This document shows positions 54,154 to 64,000 of a DNA stretch of 64,000 nt, piece after piece. The notes under the pieces were generated by a model, which saw only the letters and a list, made by a program, of their open reading frames with translations, was not told the origin of the DNA and ran no database searches. Location of the stretch: contig NZ_SLZQ01000003.1 in assembly GCF_004342585.1 (NCBI RefSeq), positions 248,001 to 312,000 on the forward strand, given 5' to 3'. Each line of letters starts with the position of its first letter. Within the stretch, counting starts at the first letter, position 1. A program made the position numbers and the translations under genes. Origin of the DNA: Paucimonas lemoignei. GTDB taxonomy: Bacteria; Pseudomonadota; Gammaproteobacteria; Burkholderiales; Burkholderiaceae_D.

Positions 54154-54157
54154 ATCG

Positions 54158-56155
54158 TTACCGCGGCGCTCCGTTCAAGATCCAGTTGAGAATCAAATCA
54201 TAGTTGGCGCGTCCCGGGCTACCCGGCTCCAGGCTGTTATCGAAGCCTGGCTGCAAGCCGCCGTTGTGATGATGATTCGATGGCTTGCGCAACAGCGGGC
54301 TGGCAACGACATCGGCGAAGTTGACCCTGCCTCGCACTTCCTTGTAGAACCAGGCATCGTCGGTGGCATCGACGGTACTGTCGCCATTGCGGTCAATGTC
54401 GGTAAAGAATAGCGGCGGACGCGGCGCCACCGCCGTCGTCGTGTGGCACGTCGTGCAGCCCGCACTTTGCAGCACGGTCTTGACGTCGGCAAAGCGAATC
54501 GCGGAAGGCGCCGGCGTCAAGCCGTTGTTCACTACCAGTTTCAGCGTTACCGGCGCGCTCGATGTCGCGCCATTGCTTGCCACCAGTTGCACCAGATACG
54601 TGCCGTCGGCCGTCGCGTTAAAGGTCGGCGTTGCGGATGAAGCGTTGGTGAGGCTGGCGGCGTTGCCCGGATTGCTGGAGATCGTCCAGTTATAGGTCGA
54701 GGCATACAAGCTGTTGGCTGCCGAGAGCGTAACCGGGCCACGGCGAACCGTCCTATCCGGCCCCGGGTCCGCTATCGGGCGGCCTGGACGCAGGGCTAAA
54801 CCTTGGCTATCGCGCACTGCATAGCCGAGCCCCAGGCTCTCCAGCCACACTGCCAGCTCGTTCGGCGCATTCGATGCCCAGAAATCCTCATAGACGATCT
54901 TCGCCAGTGGCATGTTGCCGCGCTCGATGACATGCGCCTTGATGCGGTCGGAATAGCCCTGGAATTTGGCATACGACATGAAATCCACTTCGGACTGATT
55001 ACCGGTGCCGCGCACGCTGTGGCACGTGATACAGGCCGGGCGCACGACATTGCGATACAGGGTCGACTGGCCGGCAGTGAGCCACCCGGTTGGCACATAA
55101 GTGTCGGAAAAATTCGCATTGGGTAAGCCATCGCCGCCATACGCCGCCTTGAGCATTTGCGCCGCGGTGCCTTGCCACTCGTTGCTGGCCGCGACCGAAG
55201 CGGCAGGCCGGCAGGCATCTTCCGGTAATGCGGAAGGCGCCGACAAGGGATAGCTGCACAACACCATGCGGTTCATGGATTTCAGCACCGGCTCCAGTTC
55301 GGCACGGGTAAACCCGGGTGTTGCGGCGAAATCGAGCACATCGAGATTAAACATCTGCATGCGCCCCTGCACGTCGCCGCGATGCTGCGACACGGAGTTC
55401 TGCGCCAGCGGGAACAAGGGTTTGCCATCCGCTCCCGCAGGCGTCAACGGATCGCCGCGGCCGCCATGGCAGTTGATGCAAATGCCGGGCATGGCCTTGT
55501 TGCCGCGGCCATCGAGGTCCGCGACCAGCTCGCGCTGGCCGGTCGTCGGGCTGAAGGTGTAAAACTTGACGAAGGGAGCGCCGCCATTCGGCCCCGGGCT
55601 GAATTCAATGGCGTTGGTGCCGATGTGCCAACGGTTGTCCGAGCGTGTGCCATTGGCGCCGCCGCCCTGCACCGCCGCCACGGCCGCATCCAGATTCAGG
55701 CGGGTATAGGTGTAACCCTCGCCGGCATTGACCTGGTAATTTTCGACGAACATCGCGATCGTGCCATCCGGATTTTGTCGCGCCGACATGCGGCGCCCAT
55801 ATCCCAGATCGCGGACGTCGCCGAAGGTCGCCGAGACTTCGCCCAGCGTGCCCGCCGTTGTACCGAAGCCATTGGCAGCCTTCCACTTGGCCAGCGTATC
55901 CTTGTCATTGTTCGGATCGATCGCCTCGTAATACGCCTGCGCATAGGCTGGCGTATTCATTTCCAGCGTACCGTCATCCAGCCGGATAGCGTTCGGGAAC
56001 AACAGGAACATGTCAGGGCCGGTCGTCGCCGCAGACTGCACAGGCGCCGCCACGACTGTCGCGCTGCTACTCTCGCCTCCGCCACCGCCGCAAGCCGACA
56101 GCAACAGGGCGCAAGTCAGGGTAGCCAGGCCGGCATGGAGAATTCGGGTATTCAC
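54158..56155 (-). CDS. triheme c-type cytochrome lipoprotein with PKD-like domain
   Basis: A 665-aa lipoprotein (lipobox LLSAC, then Gly/Ser linker). Three CxxCH haem motifs are present: CINCHG (about 228), CITCHS (about 376) and CTTCHT (about 569). A PKD/Ig-like domain lies between the second and third. The N-terminal part resembles cytochrome-c-peroxidase-like or surface multihaem proteins, but I cannot name a family. It starts 12 bp after the stop of the giant autotransporter, whose passenger also carries a haem motif, so the two are cotranscribed. A role in electron transfer at the outer surface is inferred. Confidence 0.82.
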   Translation of the reverse strand: MNTRILHAGLATLTCALLLSACGGGGGESSSATVVAAPVQSAATTGPDMFLLFPNAIRLDDGTLEMNTPAYAQAYYEAIDPNNDKDTLAKWKAANGFGTTAGTLGEVSATFGDVRDLGYGRRMSARQNPDGTIAMFVENYQVNAGEGYTYTRLNLDAAVAAVQGGGANGTRSDNRWHIGTNAIEFSPGPNGGAPFVKFYTFSPTTGQRELVADLDGRGNKAMPGICINCHGGRGDPLTPAGADGKPLFPLAQNSVSQHRGDVQGRMQMFNLDVLDFAATPGFTRAELEPVLKSMNRMVLCSYPLSAPSALPEDACRPAASVAASNEWQGTAAQMLKAAYGGDGLPNANFSDTYVPTGWLTAGQSTLYRNVVRPACITCHSVRGTGNQSEVDFMSYAKFQGYSDRIKAHVIERGNMPLAKIVYEDFWASNAPNELAVWLESLGLGYAVRDSQGLALRPGRPIADPGPDRTVRRGPVTLSAANSLYASTYNWTISSNPGNAASLTNASSATPTFNATADGTYLVQLVASNGATSSAPVTLKLVVNNGLTPAPSAIRFADVKTVLQSAGCTTCHTTTAVAPRPPLFFTDIDRNGDSTVDATDDAWFYKEVRGRVNFADVVASPLLRKPSNHHHNGGLQPGFDNSLEPGSPGRANYDLILNWILNGAPR

Positions 56156-56166
56156 AATAAATGCCT

Positions 56167-59100
56167 TTAGAAGCTGCTCAGATACATGAGGGAAAACTGG
56201 TTGACGACGTAACGCGGCGTGCCGATCCCAGGCACCCCGGGTGAGGCGTCCGGTGTCGACCTTGCCCGACGCCAGGACATATCGAGCGAGTCCTTGGTGC
56301 CGATCGCATAGTTGTAGCCCAGCGTGAAAATCACGGTCTTGCCGGTGAAGCGGTAGGCATAAAAACCATCGCGCAGGAAAGCGCTATCCGGGGCAAACAT
56401 CCGGGCGATATTGACATTGGCCAGCGTATGCGTGCCGCTGGACACGATGTCGCCGTCGCGGTATTCGCCGCCAAAGTAGAAGGTGCCGAACGTTGAGGCG
56501 GCATAATCGAGGTTGAAGCGCGCGGAATATTCGCTGCCGCCAAACACCGGATTGTCGGCATGGCGCCAATTGCGCTGCAGCGCGCCGAACAAGGTGATGC
56601 GGTCGGTCAGCGTCTGACGCACGCTTGCGCCTGCCGAATAGCGGTAGCCGTCGCGCTGATCCGATTCGAAGTTCGTGCCCTTGACGCTGCCAAACAGGCT
56701 CCAGATCGCCGAGTCATAGTCTCCGTTGGCGCGGTATTGCCATTCCACGTCGCCGCCGAGGTAGATATTGTCCAGCGCGGCATACGTCTTGAAGCGCTCG
56801 GCGCCGGCGACAGCATTCAGGAATACGCGCGTATTCTCGCTTCTGGCGACCACCATGCTCTTGGAAAGATTGACGCCGATCGAGCGGTCCTGGCGGATAT
56901 CGGCTGCTGCACTGGCGCGATTGATATTGTCATCAAAGGTGCCCCAGACATCGACCTTGATGCCTAGAGACGCCGTAGTGAAGGCCGAAGAGGTCAGCAA
57001 GCCATTGTTCTTGCCATCGAGATTTTTGACCAGCTTGAGCAGAACAGCCTGGATGTTTTCCTGTCCGGTGGAGCGCTGCAGTTGATAGTCAAGGCTCAAG
57101 GTCAGGCCGCGTCCCAGCATGATATCGCTGCCGACGCCGAGCACGAGCGAGCCGCGCCGCTGCGAATTGCCAGGCAGCGTATACACCGGCCCGCCCGCCA
57201 GGTCGGCATACGAAAAGACGGCGGCATCCTCGCCCTTGAATTCATGCTGATATTCGATGCGCATGCGCGGCAATACCAGGCCGAAACGCGATTCATGCGC
57301 CGCTTCGGCACGCAGACCGGCAGCCAGTTGCACGCTCGGGATCGTCTGGCTGCCATACCTCAATGCGTAAGCGCCGGCGCCGCTCTCCGTTGTAGCATGC
57401 AGCCAGTGCTGCGCCACATCCAGGCGACCGTAAGGCGACAGCCGAATGCCATCGGTCTGGAATTCGTAACCTGCCGTCAGCGAACCGAAGACAAAGTCGC
57501 CGGAGCGGCTGCTGCGGGCGAAGTCATTGAGCGGCGCGACATAGCGTTCGGTCTTGTAATCGATCTGGCCATAACCGATCACGCCATCGAGATACGTATT
57601 GTCGCTCGGCTGGTAGCTGGCATAGGCGGCTACCGTCGTGCTCTTGCCGCGACTATTCGTGCCATCGATGCCGATCTCGGTGGTATCGCGGCCATAGCCG
57701 ACGCCGCCGCCTACGACCAGCCTGTCGTTGACGCGGTAATCGGCGCCGACACTCACGCCATCCGTCGAAAAGCTATGCCCGGTACTGCTGTCCGGATTGC
57801 GCGAGCCGAAGCGCACGCCGCCGCCGACCCATACATCGATGCCGCCATCCTCGGCAGCCATGCCGCCATTCGAAGAGAAATTGAGCGTGGCGCTCTGCGA
57901 CGCATTCGCTGCCATTGTCAGCGCCTGGCCCAAGGCTATCGATTCATTGGTATTGCCGCCGGCAGCGGAAATGGCCGACGCCAGCGTGGCGACGGCTGTC
58001 GCCGGAGTTGCCGACGATACCGAAGCCGGATTCAGTCCTGCCATCGGGTCTGCTGATAGCGAGGCAGCAGGACGGTAGGCGGCGCCCGTATTGCTGCTAG
58101 CCGCCGACATCGCGCCAGCCTGTTGCTGAGCCGGGAAAGCTGCGCCGGCGCTTGACAGGCCGCGTGCGGTGCGCTGACGGCTTGCGAAATCCGAAGCGGT
58201 GCCATTGCCGCCACCTGCCTCGCCGACGCTGGCGAGCGGACGCTGGTGCAACGATTCCATCCGGGTCTGGAAATTGGATATCTGCGCGCGCGAAAAACGC
58301 CGGCTTGTCTCCACCTGGGCGCGCACCATCGCAGTCACTGCAGCATCCTTGGTTGGGTCGGGCCGGCCGGCCACAGTCACGTTGACCACGGCAGGCGCTG
58401 ACGTGCCGGCATTACCGTATGCGACATAGGAAAAGGTGTCCGTGCCAAAGTAGTTATTGGCAGGCGTGAAAGTGACGCGCGTGCCGTTGACCGTCACCGT
58501 GCCATGCGACGGGCTGGCGGCAATCGACACGCCGCTGATTGATGACCCTGTAATGAATGGCGCCAGGTCCAGCGTGGCCGCCGTATTCAGGGGCACCGTC
58601 ATTGTCGTCGTGGCGGCGCTTGGCGCCAGCGTATCGACCGTAATGGAAACCGTGAACGGCCCGGAAGTGCCGCCCGCTCCCGTTACCGTATAGGCAAAAC
58701 TGTCGGCGCCGCTGTAGCCGTTGGTCGGGGTGTACAAGACGGCGGTGACGCTGGCGGCGGGCGTGGGAGCTGTGCCGTGTGCGGGTGCCGTGGTGATATT
58801 GACCTGGCTGCCCGGTGCGCTGGCTGGCAAGGGAATGCTGACAGGCGTGTTGAACGGCGTCGTGACCGTGACATTGCCGCCGCCGGGGCTGATACTGATG
58901 GTCAGTCCCATGGAGTTGGTGCCGGCCGCACTGGTTGCACTGATGGTGGCGAGCGTCACTCCGGCGCTGGTTGGAGTCCCCGCGATCAGACCGGTCGCCG
59001 TATTGACCGACAACCCCGCTGGCAAGCCGCTGGCGTTGTAACTCGTGGTGCCGGGGCTGGCGCCAATCTGATAGCTGAATGGTTGATTGTAAGTGCCGCT

Positions 59101-60507
59101 AGCAGTATTGGCGCTGGTAATGACCAGGGCCACGGTGAAGACCAGCGTCTTGCTGTCGGTAGCCGTGGAATTGGATGCCGAGATCGTGACGTTGAAGGTG
59201 CCGCTTGCCGTCGGCGTACCGGAAATCAATCCGGTGGCAGTATTGACGGACATCCCCGGCGGCAGGTCGGTGGCGTTGTAACTTGTCGGGTAATTGGTGG
59301 CCGTGATCTGGTAACCCGGGTGAGCAACGCCGGCGGTGCCGCTGGTCGTCAATACGCTGTTGACCACCGGGGCCGAGAGTGAAATGGTAATGACGAGCGT
59401 CTTGCTGTCCGTTCCGCTGGCATTCGTCGCAGAGATCGTGACGTTATACGCGCCATTCAGCGTTGGGGTGCCGCTAATGACGCCCGTCGTGGTATTGACG
59501 CTCAATCCGGGCGGCAAGCCGGTGGCATTGAAGCTGGTCGGACTATCGCTTGCGGTAATCTGGTAGGGTGAAAATGCCGTGCCGGTAGAGCCGGTTGCGG
59601 TCAGCCCGCTATTAATGACGGGGGGCGACAGCGCAATGGTTATGACCAAGGCCTTGTTACCGGTGCCGCTGCCATTAGTGGCGGAAATAGTGGCGTTATA
59701 GGTGCCCGCCGTAGTCGGCGTTCCGGAAATCAAGCCGGTCGAGGTGTTGAGCGACAGCCCTGGCGGCAAGCCGGTGGCGCCGTAGCTGGTTGGGCTATTG
59801 CTAGCCGTGATCTGGTAGCCGCCAAAAGCAACCGAGGTGGAGCCGCTGGCAGTGCCCGCGCTGGAAATGACGGGGGCAGGAGGAGAAGCGATGACGACGG
59901 TAGCCGTGCGCACGTTGGATGTGCCGCCTGGCCCGGTTGCCTGGTAAGTAAAGCTATCCGCCCCGGATTGTCCGGTTGCCGGCGTGTATGTCGCAGTCGT
60001 GCCGCTGAAGCTGACGCTTCCCTTTGACGGGCCGCTGACGACCTGCAGGGTATCAAATGCGTGCGAGGCGCCGAGTGAAAAATTCGGGATCGTAAAATCG
60101 GTGGCAGTATTGTGCGGGATGGCTTGATTTGATGGCGCCGTGCTGGGAACGAAGCTGGCAATATAGGCGGCAATATCATTGCGCTCGGCAGTCGTGAAGG
60201 TCATGCCCATGCTATTGGCCGTATTCGCCCAGGTAATGACTCCGCCGGCGTTCGCGGCATTGAAACGGGCATCCGCAGGAGTACTGCCATGGCAGGAAGC
60301 GCAGTTCTTTCCGGTAGGTCCCCAGAGCGTTGCCCCGGTTGCGCTACTACCGCTTGTGGTCTGTGCGTGCGCGGCATGGGGCCACGCGAGGGCCAGCGCG
60401 GGCATAAAGGCCAATAACATGAGCACATACCGGCCTGCCAGCCATGTATGCATGCGTCCGGCGCAAACGATCCCCCTGCCTGCCGGCCCATTGTCAGCAA
60501 TGTGCAT
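56167..60507 (-). CDS. giant autotransporter with N-terminal cytochrome c domain and Ig-like repeats
   Basis: 1446 aa. The extended signal sequence ends PHAAHAQ. A cytochrome c domain follows: haem motif CASCHG (69-74) with a probable distal Met in NSMGMTFTT and the terminal helix DIAAYIASF. A cadherin-like module, about five putative-Ig repeats (each with GLPPGLSVNT-type core and GTPT), two more cadherin-like modules, a linker, and a C-terminal autotransporter beta-barrel (about 1000-1446, ending MYLSSF) complete it. The Met at 60507 has GGGGAG six bases ahead, better than a start 36 bp upstream. A haem-carrying passenger is unusual. Operon with the triheme lipoprotein. Confidence 0.85.
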   Translation of the reverse strand: MHIADNGPAGRGIVCAGRMHTWLAGRYVLMLLAFMPALALAWPHAAHAQTTSGSSATGATLWGPTGKNCASCHGSTPADARFNAANAGGVITWANTANSMGMTFTTAERNDIAAYIASFVPSTAPSNQAIPHNTATDFTIPNFSLGASHAFDTLQVVSGPSKGSVSFSGTTATYTPATGQSGADSFTYQATGPGGTSNVRTATVVIASPPAPVISSAGTASGSTSVAFGGYQITASNSPTSYGATGLPPGLSLNTSTGLISGTPTTAGTYNATISATNGSGTGNKALVITIALSPPVINSGLTATGSTGTAFSPYQITASDSPTSFNATGLPPGLSVNTTTGVISGTPTLNGAYNVTISATNASGTDSKTLVITISLSAPVVNSVLTTSGTAGVAHPGYQITATNYPTSYNATDLPPGMSVNTATGLISGTPTASGTFNVTISASNSTATDSKTLVFTVALVITSANTASGTYNQPFSYQIGASPGTTSYNASGLPAGLSVNTATGLIAGTPTSAGVTLATISATSAAGTNSMGLTISISPGGGNVTVTTPFNTPVSIPLPASAPGSQVNITTAPAHGTAPTPAASVTAVLYTPTNGYSGADSFAYTVTGAGGTSGPFTVSITVDTLAPSAATTTMTVPLNTAATLDLAPFITGSSISGVSIAASPSHGTVTVNGTRVTFTPANNYFGTDTFSYVAYGNAGTSAPAVVNVTVAGRPDPTKDAAVTAMVRAQVETSRRFSRAQISNFQTRMESLHQRPLASVGEAGGGNGTASDFASRQRTARGLSSAGAAFPAQQQAGAMSAASSNTGAAYRPAASLSADPMAGLNPASVSSATPATAVATLASAISAAGGNTNESIALGQALTMAANASQSATLNFSSNGGMAAEDGGIDVWVGGGVRFGSRNPDSSTGHSFSTDGVSVGADYRVNDRLVVGGGVGYGRDTTEIGIDGTNSRGKSTTVAAYASYQPSDNTYLDGVIGYGQIDYKTERYVAPLNDFARSSRSGDFVFGSLTAGYEFQTDGIRLSPYGRLDVAQHWLHATTESGAGAYALRYGSQTIPSVQLAAGLRAEAAHESRFGLVLPRMRIEYQHEFKGEDAAVFSYADLAGGPVYTLPGNSQRRGSLVLGVGSDIMLGRGLTLSLDYQLQRSTGQENIQAVLLKLVKNLDGKNNGLLTSSAFTTASLGIKVDVWGTFDDNINRASAAADIRQDRSIGVNLSKSMVVARSENTRVFLNAVAGAERFKTYAALDNIYLGGDVEWQYRANGDYDSAIWSLFGSVKGTNFESDQRDGYRYSAGASVRQTLTDRITLFGALQRNWRHADNPVFGGSEYSARFNLDYAASTFGTFYFGGEYRDGDIVSSGTHTLANVNIARMFAPDSAFLRDGFYAYRFTGKTVIFTLGYNYAIGTKDSLDMSWRRARSTPDASPGVPGIGTPRYVVNQFSLMYLSSF

Positions 60508-60721
60508 TGCCACTCCCCTGCCCTGATAAGGCGCGGCGCTCAAGGGCGCCGCTTATTTTGATATCGAAATATCCCGCGAGTGTAGCATTGCGAATTTGCC
60601 ATATGAACACGAAACACTAGGCTCAGGCCGAATGTGTTGTATCGCTGTCGCCTAAGCTAATACTCGCGGTCAGGCAGGGAGAAATGCACCAAATTGGGGT
60701 GTCGCTATAAGAAGTGGCTTG

Positions 60722-62110
60722 TTACTTCCCGATACAAAACCGGCTGAAAATCACGCCCAGCAAATCATCCGGCGTGAATTCCCCGGTGATGCTGTTGAGC
60801 CTCTCCTGTGCCAGCCGCAATTCTTCGGCAAACAAATCCAACGCCTGGTCGGAAGTCGCGGCATGCTCGGCCGCCGCGTCCAGATGGAAGCGCGCCTGCT
60901 TCAGCGCGATCAGGTGGCGCTCGCGCGCCAGGTACAGCGATTCGCCGGTCTGCTGCCAACCGGCGATGCGCAGCAATTCATTGCGCAGCAAATCCACGCC
61001 GGTGCGCTCGGATGCCGATAAATAAACATGGGTGGCGTCCGCCTGCTCTTCCGCGGCCGGCTTGTGGCCCGACAGGTCGATCTTGTTCCAGACCCGCACC
61101 ACCGGCACATTCGCAGGAAAGCGCGCGGCGATCTCTTCGTCGGCGCGAGTCGGCCCGCGGGCGGCATCCAGCATATGCATGATCACATCGGCTCTCTCCA
61201 CCTCGGCCCAGGTGCGCTGGATGCCGATGCGCTCCACCTCATCGCCGTGGCTATCCAGTTCGCGAATGCCCGCGGTATCGATGATATTGAGCGGAATGCC
61301 GTGGAGCTGGATGGTCTCGGTGACCTTGTCGCGCGTGGTGCCGGCAATGGGCGTGACGATCGCCACATCCGAGCCGGCCAGTGCGTTCAGCAGCGAAGAT
61401 TTGCCGACGTTAGGCTGCCCCGCCAGCACCACGTTCAAGCCTTCGCGTAGCAAGGCGCCCTGCGACGCCTGGGAAAACACGTGTTCGAGCGACGCGCGAA
61501 TAGCGGCCAGCTGGCCGCGCGCATTGGATTTTTCCAGGAAGTCGATTTCCTCTTCCGGGAAATCCAGCGTCGCTTCCACCAGCATGCGCAGGTTGATTAC
61601 CTTCTGCACCAGCGCATTGATGGTTTTCGAGAATTCACCCGACAGCGACTGGGTGGCCGACTTCGCCGCCGCTTCGGTGGACGCATCGATCAGGTCGGCG
61701 ACCGCTTCCGCTTGCGCCAGGTCGAGCTTGTCGTTCAGGTAAGCGCGATACGTGAATTCTCCCGGCTCAGCCAGGCGCAAGCCAATGCCGGCGCCCGCCT
61801 GCAGGCAGCGTGCCAACAACATTTGCAGCACCACCGGCCCGCCATGCCCCTGCAGTTCCAGCACATCTTCACCGGTGTAGGAATGCGGCGCCTTGAAATG
61901 AATCGCCAGACCCTGATCGATGATGCTGCCGTCATCATTCAAAAAACTTAAATAGGTAGCATGGCGCGGCTGCAGCTGCTTGCCTGAAGCCAGGCCGCAC
62001 ACCGCTTCGATGACTGGCGACAGATCCTTGCCGGAGACGCGAACTACGCCGATGCCGCCGCGTCCGGGAGCGGTGGCGATGGCTGCGATAGGAGAAGTAT
62101 CGAATTTCAT
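60722..62110 (-). CDS. mnmE: tRNA uridine-5-carboxymethylaminomethyl modification GTPase MnmE
   Basis: A 462-aa GTPase that with MnmG modifies the wobble uridine of several tRNAs. It has an N-terminal folate-binding domain ([13 protein letters not shown]), a central helical domain with inserted G domain ([25 protein letters not shown]), and the catalytic C-terminal Cys-x-Gly-Lys (CIGK). All are intact. The position next to yidC is the normal origin-proximal order. Its 3' end is the attachment site of SGI1-type islands in other bacteria; here it is undisturbed. Confidence 0.97.
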   Translation of the reverse strand: MKFDTSPIAAIATAPGRGGIGVVRVSGKDLSPVIEAVCGLASGKQLQPRHATYLSFLNDDGSIIDQGLAIHFKAPHSYTGEDVLELQGHGGPVVLQMLLARCLQAGAGIGLRLAEPGEFTYRAYLNDKLDLAQAEAVADLIDASTEAAAKSATQSLSGEFSKTINALVQKVINLRMLVEATLDFPEEEIDFLEKSNARGQLAAIRASLEHVFSQASQGALLREGLNVVLAGQPNVGKSSLLNALAGSDVAIVTPIAGTTRDKVTETIQLHGIPLNIIDTAGIRELDSHGDEVERIGIQRTWAEVERADVIMHMLDAARGPTRADEEIAARFPANVPVVRVWNKIDLSGHKPAAEEQADATHVYLSASERTGVDLLRNELLRIAGWQQTGESLYLARERHLIALKQARFHLDAAAEHAATSDQALDLFAEELRLAQERLNSITGEFTPDDLLGVIFSRFCIGK

Positions 62111-62140
62111 GATTTGATTCTATGCCAAGGCATGCATAAG

Positions 62141-62171
62141 AAAAAAGCCCGCGATGCGAGACCGCGGGCTT
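62141..62171 (-). terminator. intrinsic terminator after yidC
   Basis: AAGCCCGCG / CGCGGGCTT stem with a 9-nt loop, followed on the minus strand by six T. It lies between yidC and mnmE, so mnmE needs its own promoter or readthrough. Confidence 0.88.
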
Positions 62172-62219
62172 GCTATGGTTGAAATACAACGTCAATGCAT
62201 GACGTTGCTTTCAGTCGGC

Positions 62220-63863
62220 TTACGCCTTCAGTTTCTTATTGATGAACCATTGCTGGCCGATCGACAGGATATTGTTCACCACCCAGTACAGCACGAGGCC
62301 AGCCGGGAAGAAGAAGAACATCACCGAGAAGATAATCGGCATCCACATCATCATCTTGGCCTGCATCGGGTCCGGCGGCGTCGGATTCAGCTTGGTCTGC
62401 AAGAACATCGACGCTGCCATCACGACCGGCAGGATATAGAACGGATCGGGCGACGCCAGGTCATGGATCCAGCCGATCCACGGCGCGTTGCGCATCTCGA
62501 TCGAAGCCAGCAGTACCCAGTACAGCGCGATGAAGACCGGCATCTGGATCAGGATCGGCAGGCAGCCGCCCAGCGGATTGATCTTCTCGGTCTTGTACAG
62601 CTCCATCATCGCCTGGTTCATCTTTTGCGGGTCGCCCTTGTGGCGCTCGCGAATCGCTTGCATCTTCGGCGTGACGGTTTTCATCTTGGCCATGCTGCGA
62701 TAGCTGGCGGCAGTCAGCGGGAAGAACACCAGCTTGATCAACACCGTCAGGGCGATAATGGTCCAGCCCCAGTTACCGATCACCTTGTGAATCTGCGTCA
62801 TCAGCCAGAAGATCGGCTTGGCGATCACGGTCAGCCAGCCATAGTCCTTGACCAGGTCGAAGCCCGGTGCGAACTTCTCCAGGCGCGCGGATTCCTGCGG
62901 GCCGGCGTACAGTTGCGCATCGACAGAAGCTGTGGCACCCGGCGCAACGGTCCCCATCGGCACCTTGGTGCCCACCGCATACAGGTTCGGCGCGACTTTA
63001 TCGGTATAGATTTCGCGCGGCGCCTTATCCTGCGGCAGGAAGGCCGAGACGAAATAATGCTGCACCATCGAGACCCAGCCATCGTTGGAGGATGTAGCCT
63101 TGGGCGCTTTGCCCTTTTCGATATCGTCGAAGCTGATCTTGTGGAACTTCTCGGCATCGGTATACACGGCCGGGCCGGTGAAGGTGCTGTAGAACTTCGA
63201 TTCGCCCGGCAGCTTGCTGTTGTCGCGGGTCAGCTGCAGATACGCGGTCGGCGTGATTGGCGCGCCGCTGTTATTGACGACCTGCTGCTTGACGTCGATG
63301 ACATAGCTGCCGCGCGTGAAGGTGAAGGTCTTCACCAGCTTGACGCCATTCTGCTGCGCTTCCAGCACCAGTTGCACCTGATTGCCGCCATCCAGCGAAC
63401 GTGCGCCCGGCAAGGCCGAAAAAGGCGTCTTATGGTTGGGGAACGGTCCGCCGATCAAGCCCGTCTGGGCGAAGTACTGGCGGCTTTCGTCAAACAGCAG
63501 CACATTCTTGTCCGACTCGTTGCCTTCCTTATGCTGCAAGAGTTCCAGGCGCACCAGGTTGCCGCCCAGGGTATCGACCGTGGCTTTCAAGAGATCGGTG
63601 GCAATCGTGATGCGTTCGGTTTTGACAGGCGCTTCGGCGCCCGGCGTCGTAGCGTTGGCCGGCGTGCCGGCGGCAGCTGCCTGGGCGGCTTGCGGCGCAT
63701 CCGACTTGGCATCGCTGCCTGCGCCGGCGGCAGGCTTGGCTTGCTGCTGGGTCGAAGTGGGGAAGAACATCGATGGCTTGCCGTTGTAACGCATCCAGTT
63801 ATCCCACAACAGGATGACTGACATCGCAAACACAACCCACAGGAAGGTACGTCGGATATCCAT
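62220..63863 (-). CDS. yidC: membrane protein insertase YidC
   Basis: A 547-aa Gram-negative-type YidC. It has an N-terminal TM ([20 protein letters not shown]), an Ala/Pro linker, the large periplasmic beta-sandwich (about 85-330), and five-helix insertase core with [20 protein letters not shown], the coiled segment [16 protein letters not shown], and [20 protein letters not shown]. The C-terminal basic tail ends NKKLKA. It inserts membrane proteins alone or with SecYEG. The gene order yidD-yidC-mnmE is standard. Confidence 0.98.
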   Translation of the reverse strand: MDIRRTFLWVVFAMSVILLWDNWMRYNGKPSMFFPTSTQQQAKPAAGAGSDAKSDAPQAAQAAAAGTPANATTPGAEAPVKTERITIATDLLKATVDTLGGNLVRLELLQHKEGNESDKNVLLFDESRQYFAQTGLIGGPFPNHKTPFSALPGARSLDGGNQVQLVLEAQQNGVKLVKTFTFTRGSYVIDVKQQVVNNSGAPITPTAYLQLTRDNSKLPGESKFYSTFTGPAVYTDAEKFHKISFDDIEKGKAPKATSSNDGWVSMVQHYFVSAFLPQDKAPREIYTDKVAPNLYAVGTKVPMGTVAPGATASVDAQLYAGPQESARLEKFAPGFDLVKDYGWLTVIAKPIFWLMTQIHKVIGNWGWTIIALTVLIKLVFFPLTAASYRSMAKMKTVTPKMQAIRERHKGDPQKMNQAMMELYKTEKINPLGGCLPILIQMPVFIALYWVLLASIEMRNAPWIGWIHDLASPDPFYILPVVMAASMFLQTKLNPTPPDPMQAKMMMWMPIIFSVMFFFFPAGLVLYWVVNNILSIGQQWFINKKLKA

Positions 63864-63902
63864 GGCTTTATTGGTCGCTTGTTGGACTGTTAATGTAAGA
63901 AT

Positions 63903-64000
63903 TCAGTGATGGCGGCAGGCAGGGCCTGATGCCGGCTTGTCTGGCCAGTGCTCCGGCACCGGGTCGGCTCCGCCTGGATGCCACGGATGGCACTTGCACA
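63903..64000 (-). CDS. yidD: YidD membrane-insertion efficiency factor, C-terminal end only
   Basis: The last 32 codons of yidD, ending at a TGA (63905-63903). The conserved Cys/His signature CKCHPWHPGGADPVPEHWP is visible. The gene continues beyond the window. It lies 39 bp upstream of yidC in the same direction. Confidence 0.92.
   Translation of the reverse strand, partial: CKCHPWHPGGADPVPEHWPDKPASGPACRHH

Noticed and set aside
60700-60760. SGI1-type island at the 3' end of mnmE
   Set aside because: mnmE ends normally at CIGK and no integrase or repeated attachment site is present beyond it.

Overview
The window looks like chromosome of a betaproteobacterium of the family Oxalobacteraceae (Herminiimonas/Janthinobacterium/Collimonas type). 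The evidence is gene content and order: rsmB, a DUF4390 gene and an ntrYX-type pair in a row, the small DUF1840, DUF3567 and DUF4404 genes, a long cobalamin-dependent metH, GTP-type pckG, and an origin-proximal yidD-yidC-mnmE block at the right edge. No rRNA, tRNA or CRISPR array was seen. The genus is an inference.

Left part (1 to about 10,255): a genomic island. It ends inside comM, of which only the 3' part survives (about 10,256-10,849). From the left it carries the start of a Cd/Zn/Pb efflux ATPase gene divergent from a CadR/PbrR-type MerR regulator, with a textbook 19-bp-spacer MerR promoter; a NUDIX hydrolase; and a two-gene class 2 OLD nuclease plus UvrD-like helicase cassette with the architecture of the Gabija phage-defence system. 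Next come an unknown 133-aa gene, a HAD-fold gene and a small XRE regulator. An identical 18-bp site lies upstream of both the 133-aa gene and the regulator, so they probably form one regulated unit. The right third of the island is an array of very small genes: one sits behind a perfect SOS (LexA) box, several stop codons lie inside inverted repeats, and a degenerate repeat coding for A-L-K-N-S-R recurs.

Middle part (10.9-38.5 kb): housekeeping genes (lipoprotein, DUF1840, rsmB, DUF4390, NtrYX-like pair), then a surface-fibre locus. A VpsR-like sigma-54 activator, an IS5-family insertion, a FapF-like outer-membrane protein and, divergently, a Gly/Ala/Thr/Asn-rich exported protein, a small exported protein, a FapD-like C39 peptidase and a second exported protein form this locus. 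A consensus sigma-54 promoter precedes the plus-strand genes, and two of the exported proteins carry a double-glycine site that the C39 peptidase could cut. Then follow a glutamine amidotransferase, a chemoreceptor, metH behind a leader with a terminator and a competing pairing, an ornithine/arginine catabolic pair (DDAH-like hydrolase, rocD) with a divergent Lrp regulator, an MBL-fold protein and a diguanylate cyclase.

Right part (38.5-64 kb): pckG, a MOSC protein, a GAF-PAS-GGDEF-EAL protein, a one-domain asparaginase-like protein, a third GGDEF protein, a CAP-domain lipoprotein, a two-component system followed by a new 49-codon gene coupled to a PAP2 phosphatase, a TPR protein and a FecR-domain protein. 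Next is an unusual pair: a lipoprotein with three CxxCH haem motifs and a giant autotransporter whose passenger begins with a cytochrome c domain. mnmE, yidC and the end of yidD close the window. Three GGDEF proteins and a VpsR-like activator suggest c-di-GMP control of surface structures, but that link is inferred.
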